A DNA stretch of 64,000 nt from Paenisporosarcina antarctica (GTDB lineage Bacteria > Bacillota > Bacilli > Bacillales_A > Planococcaceae): positions 1,742,001-1,806,000 of the forward strand of contig NZ_CP038015.1 of assembly GCF_004367585.1 (NCBI RefSeq), in the 5' to 3' direction. How positions within the stretch are numbered: position 1 is the first letter of the stretch; each line of letters begins with the position of its first letter. This document shows positions 27,079-36,253 of this stretch, piece after piece. The notes beneath the pieces were generated by a model, which ran no database searches, had not been told where the DNA came from, and saw nothing but the letters and a program-made list of their open reading frames with translations. Position numbers and translations under genes: made by a program.

Positions 27079-27122
27079 AGTCGTCCTCAAGATATACCCA
27101 TATCTTTGAGGACGACTATTTT
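27079..27122. terminator. Strong hairpin, possible terminator
   Basis: AGTCGTCCTCAAGATAT and ATATCTTTGAGGACGACT pair with one bulge, followed by ATTTTAG on the plus strand. It lies between divergent or lost genes; on the minus strand it could end the Spo0E-like gene. Confidence 0.65.
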
Positions 27123-27215
27123 AGTGTGCAAATTTTGCCAATCAGGCACTATCATTTTTTATTTTCCGAAAAAATCACAATTATTTTTTTGGTCATTACA
27201 CTCTTGAATTCTTGC

Positions 27216-27338
27216 TTAAGATGCTTGGGTTTCTTGGTATTGATTAAGTAGTAAATCTAGTTCTTGACTGCATGCTACAACACTTGAATGTGTTAAACCA
27301 AAATGTTTTGCTTTATGATACATAACTTTCTTTTTCAA
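27216..27338 (-). CDS. Spo0E-like sporulation phosphatase (short)
   Basis: A 40-residue protein on the minus strand, TTG 27338 to TAA 27216. It has the Spo0E-family core: a helix, GLTHSS, then the signature SQELD at residues 24-28 and LLLNQYQ. Spo0E-type proteins dephosphorylate Spo0A-P and delay sporulation. AGGGAAA lies about seven nt before the TTG. At 40 residues it is near the lower limit for the family. The terminator at 27079 follows it. Confidence 0.6.
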   Translation of the reverse strand: MKKKVMYHKAKHFGLTHSSVVACSQELDLLLNQYQETQAS

Positions 27339-27703
27339 AGTAATTTTCCCTAATAATATTTTGCTTAACATACTTTTTCATCATTCCTCATTTTCAAAGT
27401 GGCCAATAGTATTGCACAAAGAATATCATATAACATTTGCCTATAAATAAATACCTAATTCTGTAAATGACATTAGTTTGTAACAGTATATATATTTCGG
27501 TAAAGTTTGTAATAATTAAGCGTCTAATTCCTCATCTCTGAATTTTTTAATTTATTCCTTTAGTAGCATTTACCCCAAATATTATAACCGATGAGTTGAT
27601 TAGTCTATGCAGTCTTTTTTATATAAATTTAAGTAATTAAACATAGTAACTTCTTTTTGGGACAACCTTATAAGTAAGAAAAGTGGCATGAGGTGATTGT
27701 ATC

Positions 27704-29236
27704 TTGATAATAGAAAGGTCGTCTGAGTGGAAAGAAGGCTTTATTGAAAGATTAGAGAATCGTGAATCATGGGATAATTGGTTACTTTACAATATGAATT
27801 ACGAAGTAGTAAAAACGAACTTGATTACAGATTTTTCGGGTCTTCAATCGCCTAAATATTTACCCAATCTCACTCCCCTTGTTCATCAACTGGATGTAGC
27901 GGAAACGGTTATTGAAAGGATGAATGGCAAAGCTATTCTTGCAGATGAAGTGGGGCTCGGAAAAACCATTGAAGCGGGTTTGATCTTGAAAGAATATTTA
28001 ATCAGAGGGCTTGTGAAAAAAGCTCTAATTTTGGTCCCATCTTCGCTTGTCAATCAATGGATAGAAGAACTGAACCAAAAATTCTACATTCCTGCCATGC
28101 AATATAAAAAGAATTACGATCTAAACACCTGTAATATTGTTGTCATGAGTATGGATATGGCGAAAAGAAGCCCGCATAAAGAAAGTATTTATGAGCAGAA
28201 TTATGATTTGATTATCATTGATGAAGCACATAAATTAAAAAACCATAAAACGAAAAACTATGAGTTTGTTCAAAATTTAAAGAAAAAATTCTGTTTATTG
28301 TTAACTGCCACACCCATTCAAAATGATGTATTTGAATTGTTTTATCTCATTTCATTACTCAAACCCGGACATCTTGGGAATTACGAGACGTTTCAATCAG
28401 CGTTTTCTGCGAGTAAACACAATTTAGAACACGAAGAGTATTTAAAAGAATTGGTGAATCAAGTTATGGTAAGAAACAGAAGACAGGACACTGGAATCGA
28501 ATGGACAAAACGTCGTGTTCAAACAATTCCAATCCAGTTCTCCAAAGAAGAAAGAGAAGTCTACGAGTTGATTTTAGAACTTAAAAATATTTCATCTGTA
28601 TTTTCGGGTGCCTTCTCTATGATCACTTTACAAAAGGAAATGTGCAGTAGCAAAGAAGCTACATACTTGACCTTAAATAAAATGCGACAAAAATGCACTG
28701 AACCACAAGAAATTGAATACGTTGAAGGAATAATTCAAAAGTTGATGGTTTTAGAAATGAACTCGAAGGCAGAAAAAGCTTACGAGATCATTTCTGAGGC
28801 AAATGATAAGGTCATTATCTTTACCGAATATCGAGCCAGTCAAGCCTATTTGCAGTGGTATTTATATACAAAAGGAATAACAAGCGTCCTCTTTAATGGG
28901 AAATTCAAGAAAAACAAACGAGATTGGATGAAGCAACTATTTAAAGATAAAGCGCAGGTCCTTATAGCTACAGAATCCGGAGGAGAAGGAATAAACCTGC
29001 AATTTTGTCACCATGTTATAAACTATGATTTACCTTGGAACCCCATGAAGTTAGAGCAGCGAATTGGACGTGTTCACCGGTTAGGACAAGAACATGATGT
29101 TCATATATACAATCTAGCTATCCAAAACACAATTGAAGAAAATATATTGGACCTACTCTATGTAAAACTTGATGTTTTTGAAAAAGTGGTAGGTGATTTA
29201 GACGAAATTTTATCAGCTTACAAAAAAACCATTTGA
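27704..29236 (+). CDS. yqhH: SNF2-family helicase (YqhH-like)
   Basis: A 510-residue SF2/SNF2 ATPase. Motif I is ADEVGLGKT, motif Ia LVPSSLVNQW, motif II IDEAHKLKNH, motif III LTATPIQND, motif V ESGGEGINLQFC and motif VI EQRIGRVHRLGQ. The two RecA-like lobes are complete. It matches B. subtilis YqhH in size class and, with yqhG next, in context. The start is TTG 27704, preceded by AGGTGA. The role in the cell is not known; the family remodels protein-nucleic acid complexes. Confidence 0.9.
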   Translation: MIIERSSEWKEGFIERLENRESWDNWLLYNMNYEVVKTNLITDFSGLQSPKYLPNLTPLVHQLDVAETVIERMNGKAILADEVGLGKTIEAGLILKEYLIRGLVKKALILVPSSLVNQWIEELNQKFYIPAMQYKKNYDLNTCNIVVMSMDMAKRSPHKESIYEQNYDLIIIDEAHKLKNHKTKNYEFVQNLKKKFCLLLTATPIQNDVFELFYLISLLKPGHLGNYETFQSAFSASKHNLEHEEYLKELVNQVMVRNRRQDTGIEWTKRRVQTIPIQFSKEEREVYELILELKNISSVFSGAFSMITLQKEMCSSKEATYLTLNKMRQKCTEPQEIEYVEGIIQKLMVLEMNSKAEKAYEIISEANDKVIIFTEYRASQAYLQWYLYTKGITSVLFNGKFKKNKRDWMKQLFKDKAQVLIATESGGEGINLQFCHHVINYDLPWNPMKLEQRIGRVHRLGQEHDVHIYNLAIQNTIEENILDLLYVKLDVFEKVVGDLDEILSAYKKTI

Positions 29237-29271
29237 GAAAAATATAGTAAGCCCATTCAAGGAGGATGTCC

Positions 29272-30054
29272 ATGTATCCACAACAAATTCATGGCTATTT
29301 ACAAAAGTTTTTCACAGAAAGTAATTGCCCTATTTTAAATAGTAATAACCATTTTATGACCGTTCAATTAACAGTTGATATGGATAAGAAAATTATGAAC
29401 CGACCATTTTATTGGAGATACTTAGAAAATACAGATGGCGTGCCGAACCCAGCACAATTAACTTTCATCACCGATCAAAATCAGCTAGATGAAGACATTA
29501 AAGGTGAAGTGGTACACTTTGGTTCTCCTAGACTCAATCAATTGTTTCAAACAACTAAAGAGCTCGGTGCATATGTACAAATGTATGAGAAGGTCTTCAA
29601 TCAATCCAAAATAAAAACCATTTTAACCCCATGGCTAGGCGTGAATTATAAGGTATCGTATTACAGCGATCAAACGAAAGAAATGTTTCACTCCTTAGGT
29701 ATTAACTTAATTACAGGCAACCTCGTAGATGGTTTTCAGGACTGGGTTAATGGATTGGATTTAAATTCAAGAATGTCAGACGATGCCTTTAAAATAACGT
29801 ATATTATAAAGCCAATTCGCGCCATGGAAAGATTAGATGCAGCACTAGAAAATATCATACAAGAAGATGATCATACATGGGCTGAAGAAGCAAAAATGAG
29901 ATGGCATAAGGATCGAGAAATCTTAGAATACTTCTATGAAGGAATAGAAAACAAGCCCGAATGTTACGAGTTGGAGAAAAAAGCAATGCAAGAACAATAC
30001 GAATCTAGAATTAAAATTGAAATTGTAAATGGTGGACTATTTTACTTGAAATGA
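29272..30054 (+). CDS. yqhG: YqhG-family protein
   Basis: A 260-residue soluble protein of the Bacillales YqhG family, recognised by QQIHGYLQKFF, the block FMTVQLTVDMDKKIMNRPFY, WRYLENTDGVPNP and a charged helical C-terminus. The start is ATG 29272 with AAGGAGG seven nt before it; an ATG six nt upstream touches that site. It follows yqhH by 35 nt, the conserved pairing in Bacillus. No function is established. Confidence 0.88.
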   Translation: MYPQQIHGYLQKFFTESNCPILNSNNHFMTVQLTVDMDKKIMNRPFYWRYLENTDGVPNPAQLTFITDQNQLDEDIKGEVVHFGSPRLNQLFQTTKELGAYVQMYEKVFNQSKIKTILTPWLGVNYKVSYYSDQTKEMFHSLGINLITGNLVDGFQDWVNGLDLNSRMSDDAFKITYIIKPIRAMERLDAALENIIQEDDHTWAEEAKMRWHKDREILEYFYEGIENKPECYELEKKAMQEQYESRIKIEIVNGGLFYLK

Positions 30055-30351
30055 ATTTAACAGAGTATAAAATCAAACTTTAAATAAAAAAATAGAAAAC
30101 TTAGAGTGTTAGCAGTACCAAGCAATCCCGGTCGCGCTCTTTTCTGCAGTCAAAACTTTTTGTGAGTATGTCCATCGCTTCCCTGCTACTCTACAAATTC
30201 TAAAAAATAAGTTTAGACTCCACTATTACAATAAATAGAGACAAAATTGCATCTTCAAGGTATACCTTCTCCTTTAATGCACGATTATTGGAGCAACTTT
30301 AGGGAAGAATAATCAGGTTGGATTTATTTTAATAATTGGAGGGATAAAGAA

Positions 30352-30588
30352 ATGGCAAAAATTGCAGTAGAAGAACCCTATGAAGACGTAAAAAAGGCTT
30401 TAGAAGAAAAAGGTCATAACGTAACGATGTTCGTCACCGATGAAAATGTTACAGGATACGATTTAGGTGTCGTTAGGACTATCAATGAAGGTCATAATGA
30501 CGAGTTCAATTTTCCAGTTGTGGCCATGTCGGGAATGTCTATCGACAATGTTGTAGAAGCAGTAGAACATCGGCTAAATCAGGTTTAA
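30352..30588 (+). CDS. UPF0180 (YkuS-like) protein
   Basis: A 78-residue protein of the UPF0180 family. It begins MAKIAVEEPYEDVKKALEEK and keeps the GHNV, YDLGVV and MSIDNVVEAVEHRL segments of YkuS. Many YkuS proteins have Cys pairs in the middle; this one has none. GGAGGG precedes the ATG. Function unknown. It stands between yqhG and sspH. Confidence 0.82.
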   Translation: MAKIAVEEPYEDVKKALEEKGHNVTMFVTDENVTGYDLGVVRTINEGHNDEFNFPVVAMSGMSIDNVVEAVEHRLNQV

Positions 30589-30754
30589 TGGAACATAATT
30601 AAAAAGAAGTTCAATTATTTTGATCTTCTTTCTTTTTTCTTCCTATATAAACACATTTCATAATATCTGCTTCGTATACATCAAAGTCAGACACTAACAA
30701 AACATCTGTATATCTATTCAATTTGAAACAGTAAAGTTAAAAGGAGTTGCTAAC

Positions 30755-30934
30755 ATGGATGCAAAACGAGCTAAAGAAATCTCTTCTTCACAAAGCATGA
30801 TAAGGGTCTCCTATAACGGGGAACCTATTTATATTGAACATGTCGATCAAAGCAACGGACTAGCAACAGTCCATCTCCTTGATGATCCAACTAGTAAACA
30901 AAGTGTTTCTGTTGCAGAATTAGCAGAGCAATAA
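30755..30934 (+). CDS. sspH: H-type small acid-soluble spore protein
   Basis: A 59-residue protein, ATG 30755 to TAA 30934, with AAGGAG eight nt upstream. It matches the SspH family: DAKRAKEISSSQSM, YNGEPIYIEHVDQSNGLATV, LDDPTSK and VSVAELAEQ. SspH is a minor SASP made in the forespore under sigma-G. It is direct evidence of a spore former. The terminator at 31060 follows. Confidence 0.92.
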   Translation: MDAKRAKEISSSQSMIRVSYNGEPIYIEHVDQSNGLATVHLLDDPTSKQSVSVAELAEQ

Positions 30935-31059
30935 AAGTTGATTCAAATTTCTTTCCCAGGTCTCACTCGCTAAACTAGTGTGTTTTATCTCCTATAGTTA
31001 TAAAAAATTTGTAACGATTGAATAGTTTAGCAACCAAATACCGATTTTTATCTTTCAAT

Positions 31060-31094
31060 AAAGCAGGCATCCATTCTCTGGATGCCAGCTTTTT
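31060..31094. terminator. Bidirectional terminator
   Basis: AAAGCAGGCATCC (31060-31072) and GGATGCCAGCTTT (31080-31092) with a TTCTCT loop and T run. It serves sspH and the convergent AI-2E-family gene. Confidence 0.85.
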
Positions 31095-31124
31095 CTGTTT
31101 AAATACGATTTTATATGTGTTGTA

Positions 31125-32207
31125 TTACCGCATTTCCGGGAATCTTAACTTGATTAAACGATATAAATTCTCAGCTATTGCCTTACCAACTGCATAAACT
31201 GGTATTACCAGAATCATACCAACCAGTCCCGCCAAATTCCCACCAATATAAAGAAGGAAAATGATGGTTACGGGATGAACAGATAATTTTCTTCCCATGA
31301 CATTCGGAGAAATTAAATTACTTTCAACTTGCTGGATAATAATGATGGCAATAATTACCCATAAAGCAGTCAACGGATCTTGAAAGAATGCCACAATCAC
31401 TGCAGGAGATGCCCCTATTAAAGGACCTACAAACGGGATTACATTTGTTAACATCGCAATTAATGCCAAAATAATCGCATAGTCTACACCGATAATTAAA
31501 TAAGCGATAAAGCTCAATACACCTACAAACAAACTGACGATTGCTTGTCCTTGAATATATGCGCTGAGGTTCTCGTCCATATCTTGCAGGATATTTCTTC
31601 CTTCATCTCTTGAATCATGAGGAAGAAAACTTAAAAAACTATCTGGAAGTTTATCTCCATCTTTCAACAAGAAAAAAAGAACGAAAGGCACAACAACTAA
31701 AGATGTCATTGCACTAAAAAAAGTTTTCATGATACCTAATACACTCGCTCCTGCACCTGACAAAGCTAATGAGAAATTGTCGGCAATTGAAGCTGAATCA
31801 AAATCAGATAAATATTCTTGGTCTTCTATATAACTCCACCATTGACTTGACAATGCTTCATCTATCCAATTTTGAACTTGGTGAACAATAGCAGGGAAAT
31901 TATTAACCAAGTTTGTCACTTGGCTGACCAACAATGGACCAAGCCAGATCGAGAATCCAGTTATAAGTCCAATGAACGACAAGAAAATGAGGAGGATCGC
32001 TAAAACACGATGCATTTTTCTTGATAAGACATGGACGAGTGGACGAAATATATAATACAAAATCCCACCAATGATAATAATAGGTGCCAATGTAGAAAAG
32101 ATAACTTGTATTGGATTAAAAATAAAAGGTACAAGAAGAGCTAAATTTATTACGATTAAAATAAGTACCGCACTATATAAAAAGCGAAACCATTTTGTTG
32201 TTAGCAT
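31125..32207 (-). CDS. AI-2E-family membrane transporter
   Basis: A 360-residue PerM/YdiK-type permease with about eight membrane segments. Family marks are PFVLFFLLKDGDKL near residue 175, YIQGQAIVSLFVGVLSFIAY, LIAMLTNVIPFVGPLIGASP and the C-terminal VGKAIAENLYRLIKLR. Members include exporters of varied solutes and Na/H antiporters, so the name is historical. It is monocistronic. Confidence 0.88.
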   Translation of the reverse strand: MLTTKWFRFLYSAVLILIVINLALLVPFIFNPIQVIFSTLAPIIIIGGILYYIFRPLVHVLSRKMHRVLAILLIFLSFIGLITGFSIWLGPLLVSQVTNLVNNFPAIVHQVQNWIDEALSSQWWSYIEDQEYLSDFDSASIADNFSLALSGAGASVLGIMKTFFSAMTSLVVVPFVLFFLLKDGDKLPDSFLSFLPHDSRDEGRNILQDMDENLSAYIQGQAIVSLFVGVLSFIAYLIIGVDYAIILALIAMLTNVIPFVGPLIGASPAVIVAFFQDPLTALWVIIAIIIIQQVESNLISPNVMGRKLSVHPVTIIFLLYIGGNLAGLVGMILVIPVYAVGKAIAENLYRLIKLRFPEMR

Positions 32208-32368
32208 ACTGTTCCCCCTATCTGTTAAATATTATACAAATTAAAATTTACTTTAGTGATGAAATTTCTTGAAAACGTAATTGCTACTACTTGGTGCCTT
32301 TCCTATATATATACTACAATAGATTAAAGGTAATCTGCCTCTTTATATGAAGAAAGGTTGTTTAATTT

Positions 32369-33286
32369 ATGAAACCAGTTAACAATATAACGGACTTAAT
32401 AGGTGATACTCCTGTCGTCAGGTTGAATAGAATTGTGCCGGAACAGGCAGCTGATGTCTTTGTGAAGTTAGAAATGTTTAATCCAACAAAGAGTGTGAAA
32501 GACCGGGCTGCTAATAATATGATCAAAATGGCTGAAGAACAAGGTTTGATAAATCAAGGTGATACGATTATCGAGCCAACAAGCGGCAATACAGGAATCG
32601 GTCTTGCCATGGTGGCAGCAGCCAAAGGCTACAAAGCGATTCTCATACTTCCCGATAATGCGACTCAGGAACGGATTAATTTATTGAAGGCTTTCGGAGC
32701 TAAAGTAGTTTTGACTCCAAGTGAAGAAAAAATGCCTGGAGCTATCCAAAAAGCGCTAGAATTAAAAAATGAAATTCCTAACAGTTTTATTCCGCAACAA
32801 TTCGAAAATACCGCGAATCCAGATATTCACCGGACTACAACAGCGTTAGAAATTTTGGCGCAAATGAGTGGCAAACTCGATGCTTTCGTAGCAACAGCTG
32901 GCACAGGTGGAACCATTACAGGCACAGGGGAGACTTTGAAAGAAAATATACCAAGCTTATATGTAGCTGTTGTAGAACCAAAAGGATCACCTGTATTATC
33001 AGGTGGAAAACCAGGTAAACATAAGTTGGTAGGTACAAGCCCGGGCTTTATACCAGATATTTTGAATACCGAAGTTTACGATGAAATTATGCAGATTAGT
33101 GATGAAATTGCCATTGATATGTTTAAAAAATTAGCTCGCGAAGAAGGCATTTTTGTCGGTCCTTCCGCAGCTGCAGCAGTTTATGCATCCATTGAAATCG
33201 CCAAACGTTTAGGAAAAGGTAAAAAGGTGCTGTGCATAGCTCCCGATACAGGTGAACGCTATTTGAGCATGAATTTATTCGATTGA
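32369..33286 (+). CDS. cysK: Cysteine synthase (O-acetylserine sulfhydrylase)
   Basis: A 305-residue PLP-dependent enzyme that makes cysteine from O-acetylserine and sulfide. The PLP lysine is Lys44 in TKSVKDRAANN, the substrate loop EPTSGNTGIG, and the phosphate-binding GTGGTITGTG. It keeps GPSAAAAVYAS near the C-terminus. The TKSVKD sequence rather than GSSVKD, and the 305-residue length, bring it near B. subtilis YtkP, so it may be a paralogue of the main CysK. A terminator follows. Confidence 0.9.
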   Translation: MKPVNNITDLIGDTPVVRLNRIVPEQAADVFVKLEMFNPTKSVKDRAANNMIKMAEEQGLINQGDTIIEPTSGNTGIGLAMVAAAKGYKAILILPDNATQERINLLKAFGAKVVLTPSEEKMPGAIQKALELKNEIPNSFIPQQFENTANPDIHRTTTALEILAQMSGKLDAFVATAGTGGTITGTGETLKENIPSLYVAVVEPKGSPVLSGGKPGKHKLVGTSPGFIPDILNTEVYDEIMQISDEIAIDMFKKLAREEGIFVGPSAAAAVYASIEIAKRLGKGKKVLCIAPDTGERYLSMNLFD

Positions 33287-33302
33287 AATATTTTTAATCA
33301 TT

Positions 33303-33335
33303 AAAGAAGAGAAGATTGATTCCCCCTCTTCTTTT
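33303..33335 (+). terminator. Terminator of cysK
   Basis: AAAGAAGAG (33303-33311) pairs with CTCTTCTTT (33326-33334), followed by TTCAATT. Confidence 0.6.
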
Positions 33336-33480
33336 CAATTAAAATATTCGCTACTTTTTATGATCATTATTCTCCTTCTATCGTAAAGAATCGATTTCAA
33401 GTTCTTTGTTTATGTTTTCCGTAACAGATTTGTTACACTAATTTAAGCAAGTTAGTATTGATAATAAAGGAGTGTATATT

Positions 33481-34197
33481 ATGCAAAATTTAAAAGGTAA
33501 AAACGCTTTAATTACCGGAGCAGGTAGAGGAATTGGCCGTGCAACAGCGATTGCTTTTGCTGCAGAAGGTATTAATGTTGGTCTTCTAGGACGAACAGCA
33601 GCTAACCTTGAAAAAGTGGTTAAAGAACTTGAAAAATACGATGTAACAGTTACGTACGCTGTAGCCGATGTAGCCGATAATGAATCTGTTACTGCTGCAG
33701 TCGATCATATCAAGTCAGAACTTGGCCAAATTGACATCCTAATTAACAATGCGGGAATTGGGAAATTCGGTAAGTTCCTTGATCTTTCACCTGAAGAGTT
33801 CAAAAGCATTATAGATACTAACTTAATGGGCGTCTATTATGTGACTAGAGCCGTTCTTCCAGAAATGATTGTGAGAGAATCAGGAGAGATTATTAATATT
33901 GCTTCAACTGCCGGCCAAAAAGGCTCACCTATGACAAGCGCATATAGCGCTTCTAAATTTGGTCTTCTTGGCCTTACGGAGTCATTAATGCTTGAAGTGA
34001 GAAAGCATAATATCCGTGTTAGCGCATTGACGCCAAGCACAGTTGCTACAGATTTAGCAATCAATGAAAATCTTACCGATGGCAACCCAGATAAAGTCAT
34101 GCAGCCAGAAGATCTTGCTGAAATAATGGTTGCACAGTTAAAACTGCATCCACGTGTTCTTCTTAAATCTGCTGGATTATGGTCTACAAATCCTTGA
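33481..34197 (+). CDS. 3-ketoacyl-(ACP) reductase-like short-chain dehydrogenase
   Basis: A 238-residue SDR. The cofactor site is [12 protein letters not shown], the structural motif NNAG, and the catalytic tetrad Ser in INIASTAG with [17 protein letters not shown] after the first helix suggests NADPH preference. The start is ATG 33481 with AAAGGAG before it; a GTG three codons upstream overlaps that site. It resembles the stand-alone FabG-like proteins of Bacillus; the substrate is not known. Confidence 0.87.
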   Translation: MQNLKGKNALITGAGRGIGRATAIAFAAEGINVGLLGRTAANLEKVVKELEKYDVTVTYAVADVADNESVTAAVDHIKSELGQIDILINNAGIGKFGKFLDLSPEEFKSIIDTNLMGVYYVTRAVLPEMIVRESGEIINIASTAGQKGSPMTSAYSASKFGLLGLTESLMLEVRKHNIRVSALTPSTVATDLAINENLTDGNPDKVMQPEDLAEIMVAQLKLHPRVLLKSAGLWSTNP

Positions 34198-34227
34198 TTT
34201 TACAAATATAAGTTTCTTCAACACATT

Positions 34228-34250
34228 AAAGGACCTTTGGGGTCCTTTTT
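34228..34250 (+). terminator. Terminator of the SDR gene
   Basis: AAAGGACC / GGTCCTTT with a short loop and five Ts. Confidence 0.85.
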
Positions 34251-34309
34251 ATATGTTGTGTTAAGCCTATTTTATTTCAATGCTACACTAGTTACTTACT
34301 CCATACCTT

Positions 34310-34625
34310 TACCCTTCAATAACCATTGTTTCCCAACCGTCATACGCTCCCTCAAACTTCTCTGCATTTATCCATATGTTCATCAATTGCATGGTAATCA
34401 AAAGAGTCTATCCTGGAAATGTACATAACATAATCGTCTCATCATCCTTTTCAGATGATCCTTCTTCTAGCGTGAACACTTCTTTTTTGACGGCTATTGT
34501 GAAGAGCTTCATCATTTTTTCATTTTGAAACAAAGCAATATGCTCTATCTTTCGCCGAACTTTTAACTTATCACCCAACCCTACTAAGGATTCTAATACA
34601 TTGTGGACTATACAGATTAAATTAC
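34310..34625 (-). pseudogene. Decayed RraB-like gene (ribonuclease E inhibitor family)
   Basis: On the minus strand one frame reads HNVLESLVGLGDKLKVRRK, then IEHIALFQNEKMMKLF and KKEVFTLEEG. A second frame takes over as YISRIDSFDYHAIDEHM, and a third as KFEGAYDGWETMVIEG. The order, and the ISRxD..D.HAI and YDGWET blocks, match the Bacillales RraB-like family. At least two shifts or stops break it, and the N-terminus is missing. Confidence 0.6.
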
Positions 34626-34632
34626 AATAAAC

Positions 34633-34670
34633 AAGCTATCCTCGAAATCTACTGATTTCAAGGATAGCTA
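34633..34670 (-). terminator. Terminator of the MFS gene
   Basis: AGCTATCCTCGAAAT / ATTTCAAGGATAGCT with one mismatch, 36 nt past the MFS stop; the minus-strand tail is TTGTTTATT. Confidence 0.7.
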
Positions 34671-34705
34671 TTGAAACTTCAAACACAATTGAAGCATTTG
34701 CATAT

Positions 34706-36013
34706 TCAGTTTTTATTTTTTCTATTCCTAGACCAAATAACGACTGGAATCAGCAACAACGACAGGAAGCCACCAGCAAGTGAGAGGGTTGCGTAACTTG
34801 TAAATGCTACGACTATTCCTGAAATCCCTCCCCCAGATACGCCTGCCAAAGCTACCAATACATCTACAGATCCTTGCGTCTTTGCACGGGTGGATGGATA
34901 AGTTGAATCCACGATAAGCGCTGTACCACTAATCAAACCAAAGTTCCAGCCAAGTCCAAGCAGAGCTAGAGCGATGATAAGCATCAGCATGGAATCGGCA
35001 GGTGCAAAAGCAGCTACCAATCCTGCAGCCATTAAAGTGGCACCTGCAGCTATTGCCATGACAATTCGGCCAAGCTTGTCAACAAGTACTCCTGTGACAA
35101 GGGATGGGAGATACATAGCTGCGACATGGATGCCAATAACCAACCCTATATCACTCAAATCATGTCCGTGATGTAGCATATGTACGGGTGTCATAGTCAT
35201 TATGGCAACCATTACTATTTGAGTAATGACCATTACCGAGGCTCCTAAAATGATTCCTCGTTTGTTGATTTCAAGTGTTTTAGAATCCGCGTTAAGAACA
35301 TTAATATCACTTGTTTTCTGCTCATCGGCAATGGCTTGTGCAACCGTAAGAGGGTCTGGACGAAGTAAGACTAACAAGACCAATCCGGCAATAATGTAGG
35401 CTGTGGCTGCTAAAATGAACGGACCGGCTAAAGAAGGAACACCAATTGACGTAGCAAAGCGGCCCATTACACCAACCAAGTTTGGACCCGCAAAAGCACC
35501 GAATGTGGTTGATACCATTGCTATACTAATGGCTGTTCCTCGCTGCTTAGAACTTGCTAAGTCAGTACCTGCATAGCGCGCTTGTAAGTTTGTTGCAGTT
35601 CCGGAACCATAGATTAGCAGTGAAGCAAAAAGCAGGAAAATATTATTGGTTAATGCTGCGATCACTACTCCTATTGCCCCAATACCGCCAGCCAAGAATC
35701 CTGTCGCGAGTCCTGAACGACGTCCAAAACGTTGAGATAGTCGCCCTATAATTAGCGCAGCCCCAGCAGAACCAAGAGTAAACAGCGCAACGGGAACTCC
35801 TGCAAAACTATCAGTTCCTAGCATATCCCGAGCGAGAAGGGCCCCAACAGTTATACCTGCTGCAAGTCCTGCTCCTCCAAAAATTTGTGAAATGACAACA
35901 ATTAATAACGTCCGTCGATATAGCTTTTGTTGCTTTTCTGGAGAATCAACGTAACTCTTCACCCAGTCTGGTTGACTTTTATTTACGACTGGATTATCAG
36001 GTTTCTGCGACAC
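34706..36013 (-). CDS. MFS transporter under the CsoR/CstR-like operator
   Basis: A 435-residue 12-helix major facilitator protein with a hydrophilic N-terminal lead of about 30 residues. The MFS signature between helices 2 and 3 is IGRLSQRFGRRSGLA, with the second-half equivalent DKLGRIVMA. Alanine/glycine-rich helices resemble drug exporters of the DHA type. The GTG start at 36013 follows AGAGG. Its promoter (36153-36202) duplicates that of the rhodanese lipoprotein, which suggests export linked to reactive sulfur or copper; this is inference. Confidence 0.87.
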   Translation of the reverse strand: MSQKPDNPVVNKSQPDWVKSYVDSPEKQQKLYRRTLLIVVISQIFGGAGLAAGITVGALLARDMLGTDSFAGVPVALFTLGSAGAALIIGRLSQRFGRRSGLATGFLAGGIGAIGVVIAALTNNIFLLFASLLIYGSGTATNLQARYAGTDLASSKQRGTAISIAMVSTTFGAFAGPNLVGVMGRFATSIGVPSLAGPFILAATAYIIAGLVLLVLLRPDPLTVAQAIADEQKTSDINVLNADSKTLEINKRGIILGASVMVITQIVMVAIMTMTPVHMLHHGHDLSDIGLVIGIHVAAMYLPSLVTGVLVDKLGRIVMAIAAGATLMAAGLVAAFAPADSMLMLIIALALLGLGWNFGLISGTALIVDSTYPSTRAKTQGSVDVLVALAGVSGGGISGIVVAFTSYATLSLAGGFLSLLLIPVVIWSRNRKNKN

Positions 36014-36152
36014 TACTGAGACCTCTTCTCCAAGGATATGTTTTTATATATTCAGTAATTGCTGTGATCATTATATCCTCCTAACTAATACAAAATCCCA
36101 AAATATTTTCATGATCCTCAATGTATACAAAGGAGGGCATAACTACTATTTC

Positions 36153-36202
36153 ATTTTAAGTCTACCATTCTACAAGTCAATCAGTATACCCTGCGGGGTG
36201 TG
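36153..36202 (-). promoter_or_regulatory. Promoter with CsoR/CstR-like operator (MFS gene)
   Basis: Minus strand: operator TATACCCTGCGGGGTGTG (36185-36202), -35 TTGACT (36180-36175), 16-nt spacer, -10 TAAAAT (36158-36153). It matches the promoter at 17917-17966 over nearly its whole length. Confidence 0.65.
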
Positions 36203-36253
36203 ATAACTCCTCTTTATATTCACTATTATAATATTAATTATATTTTTATAGAG

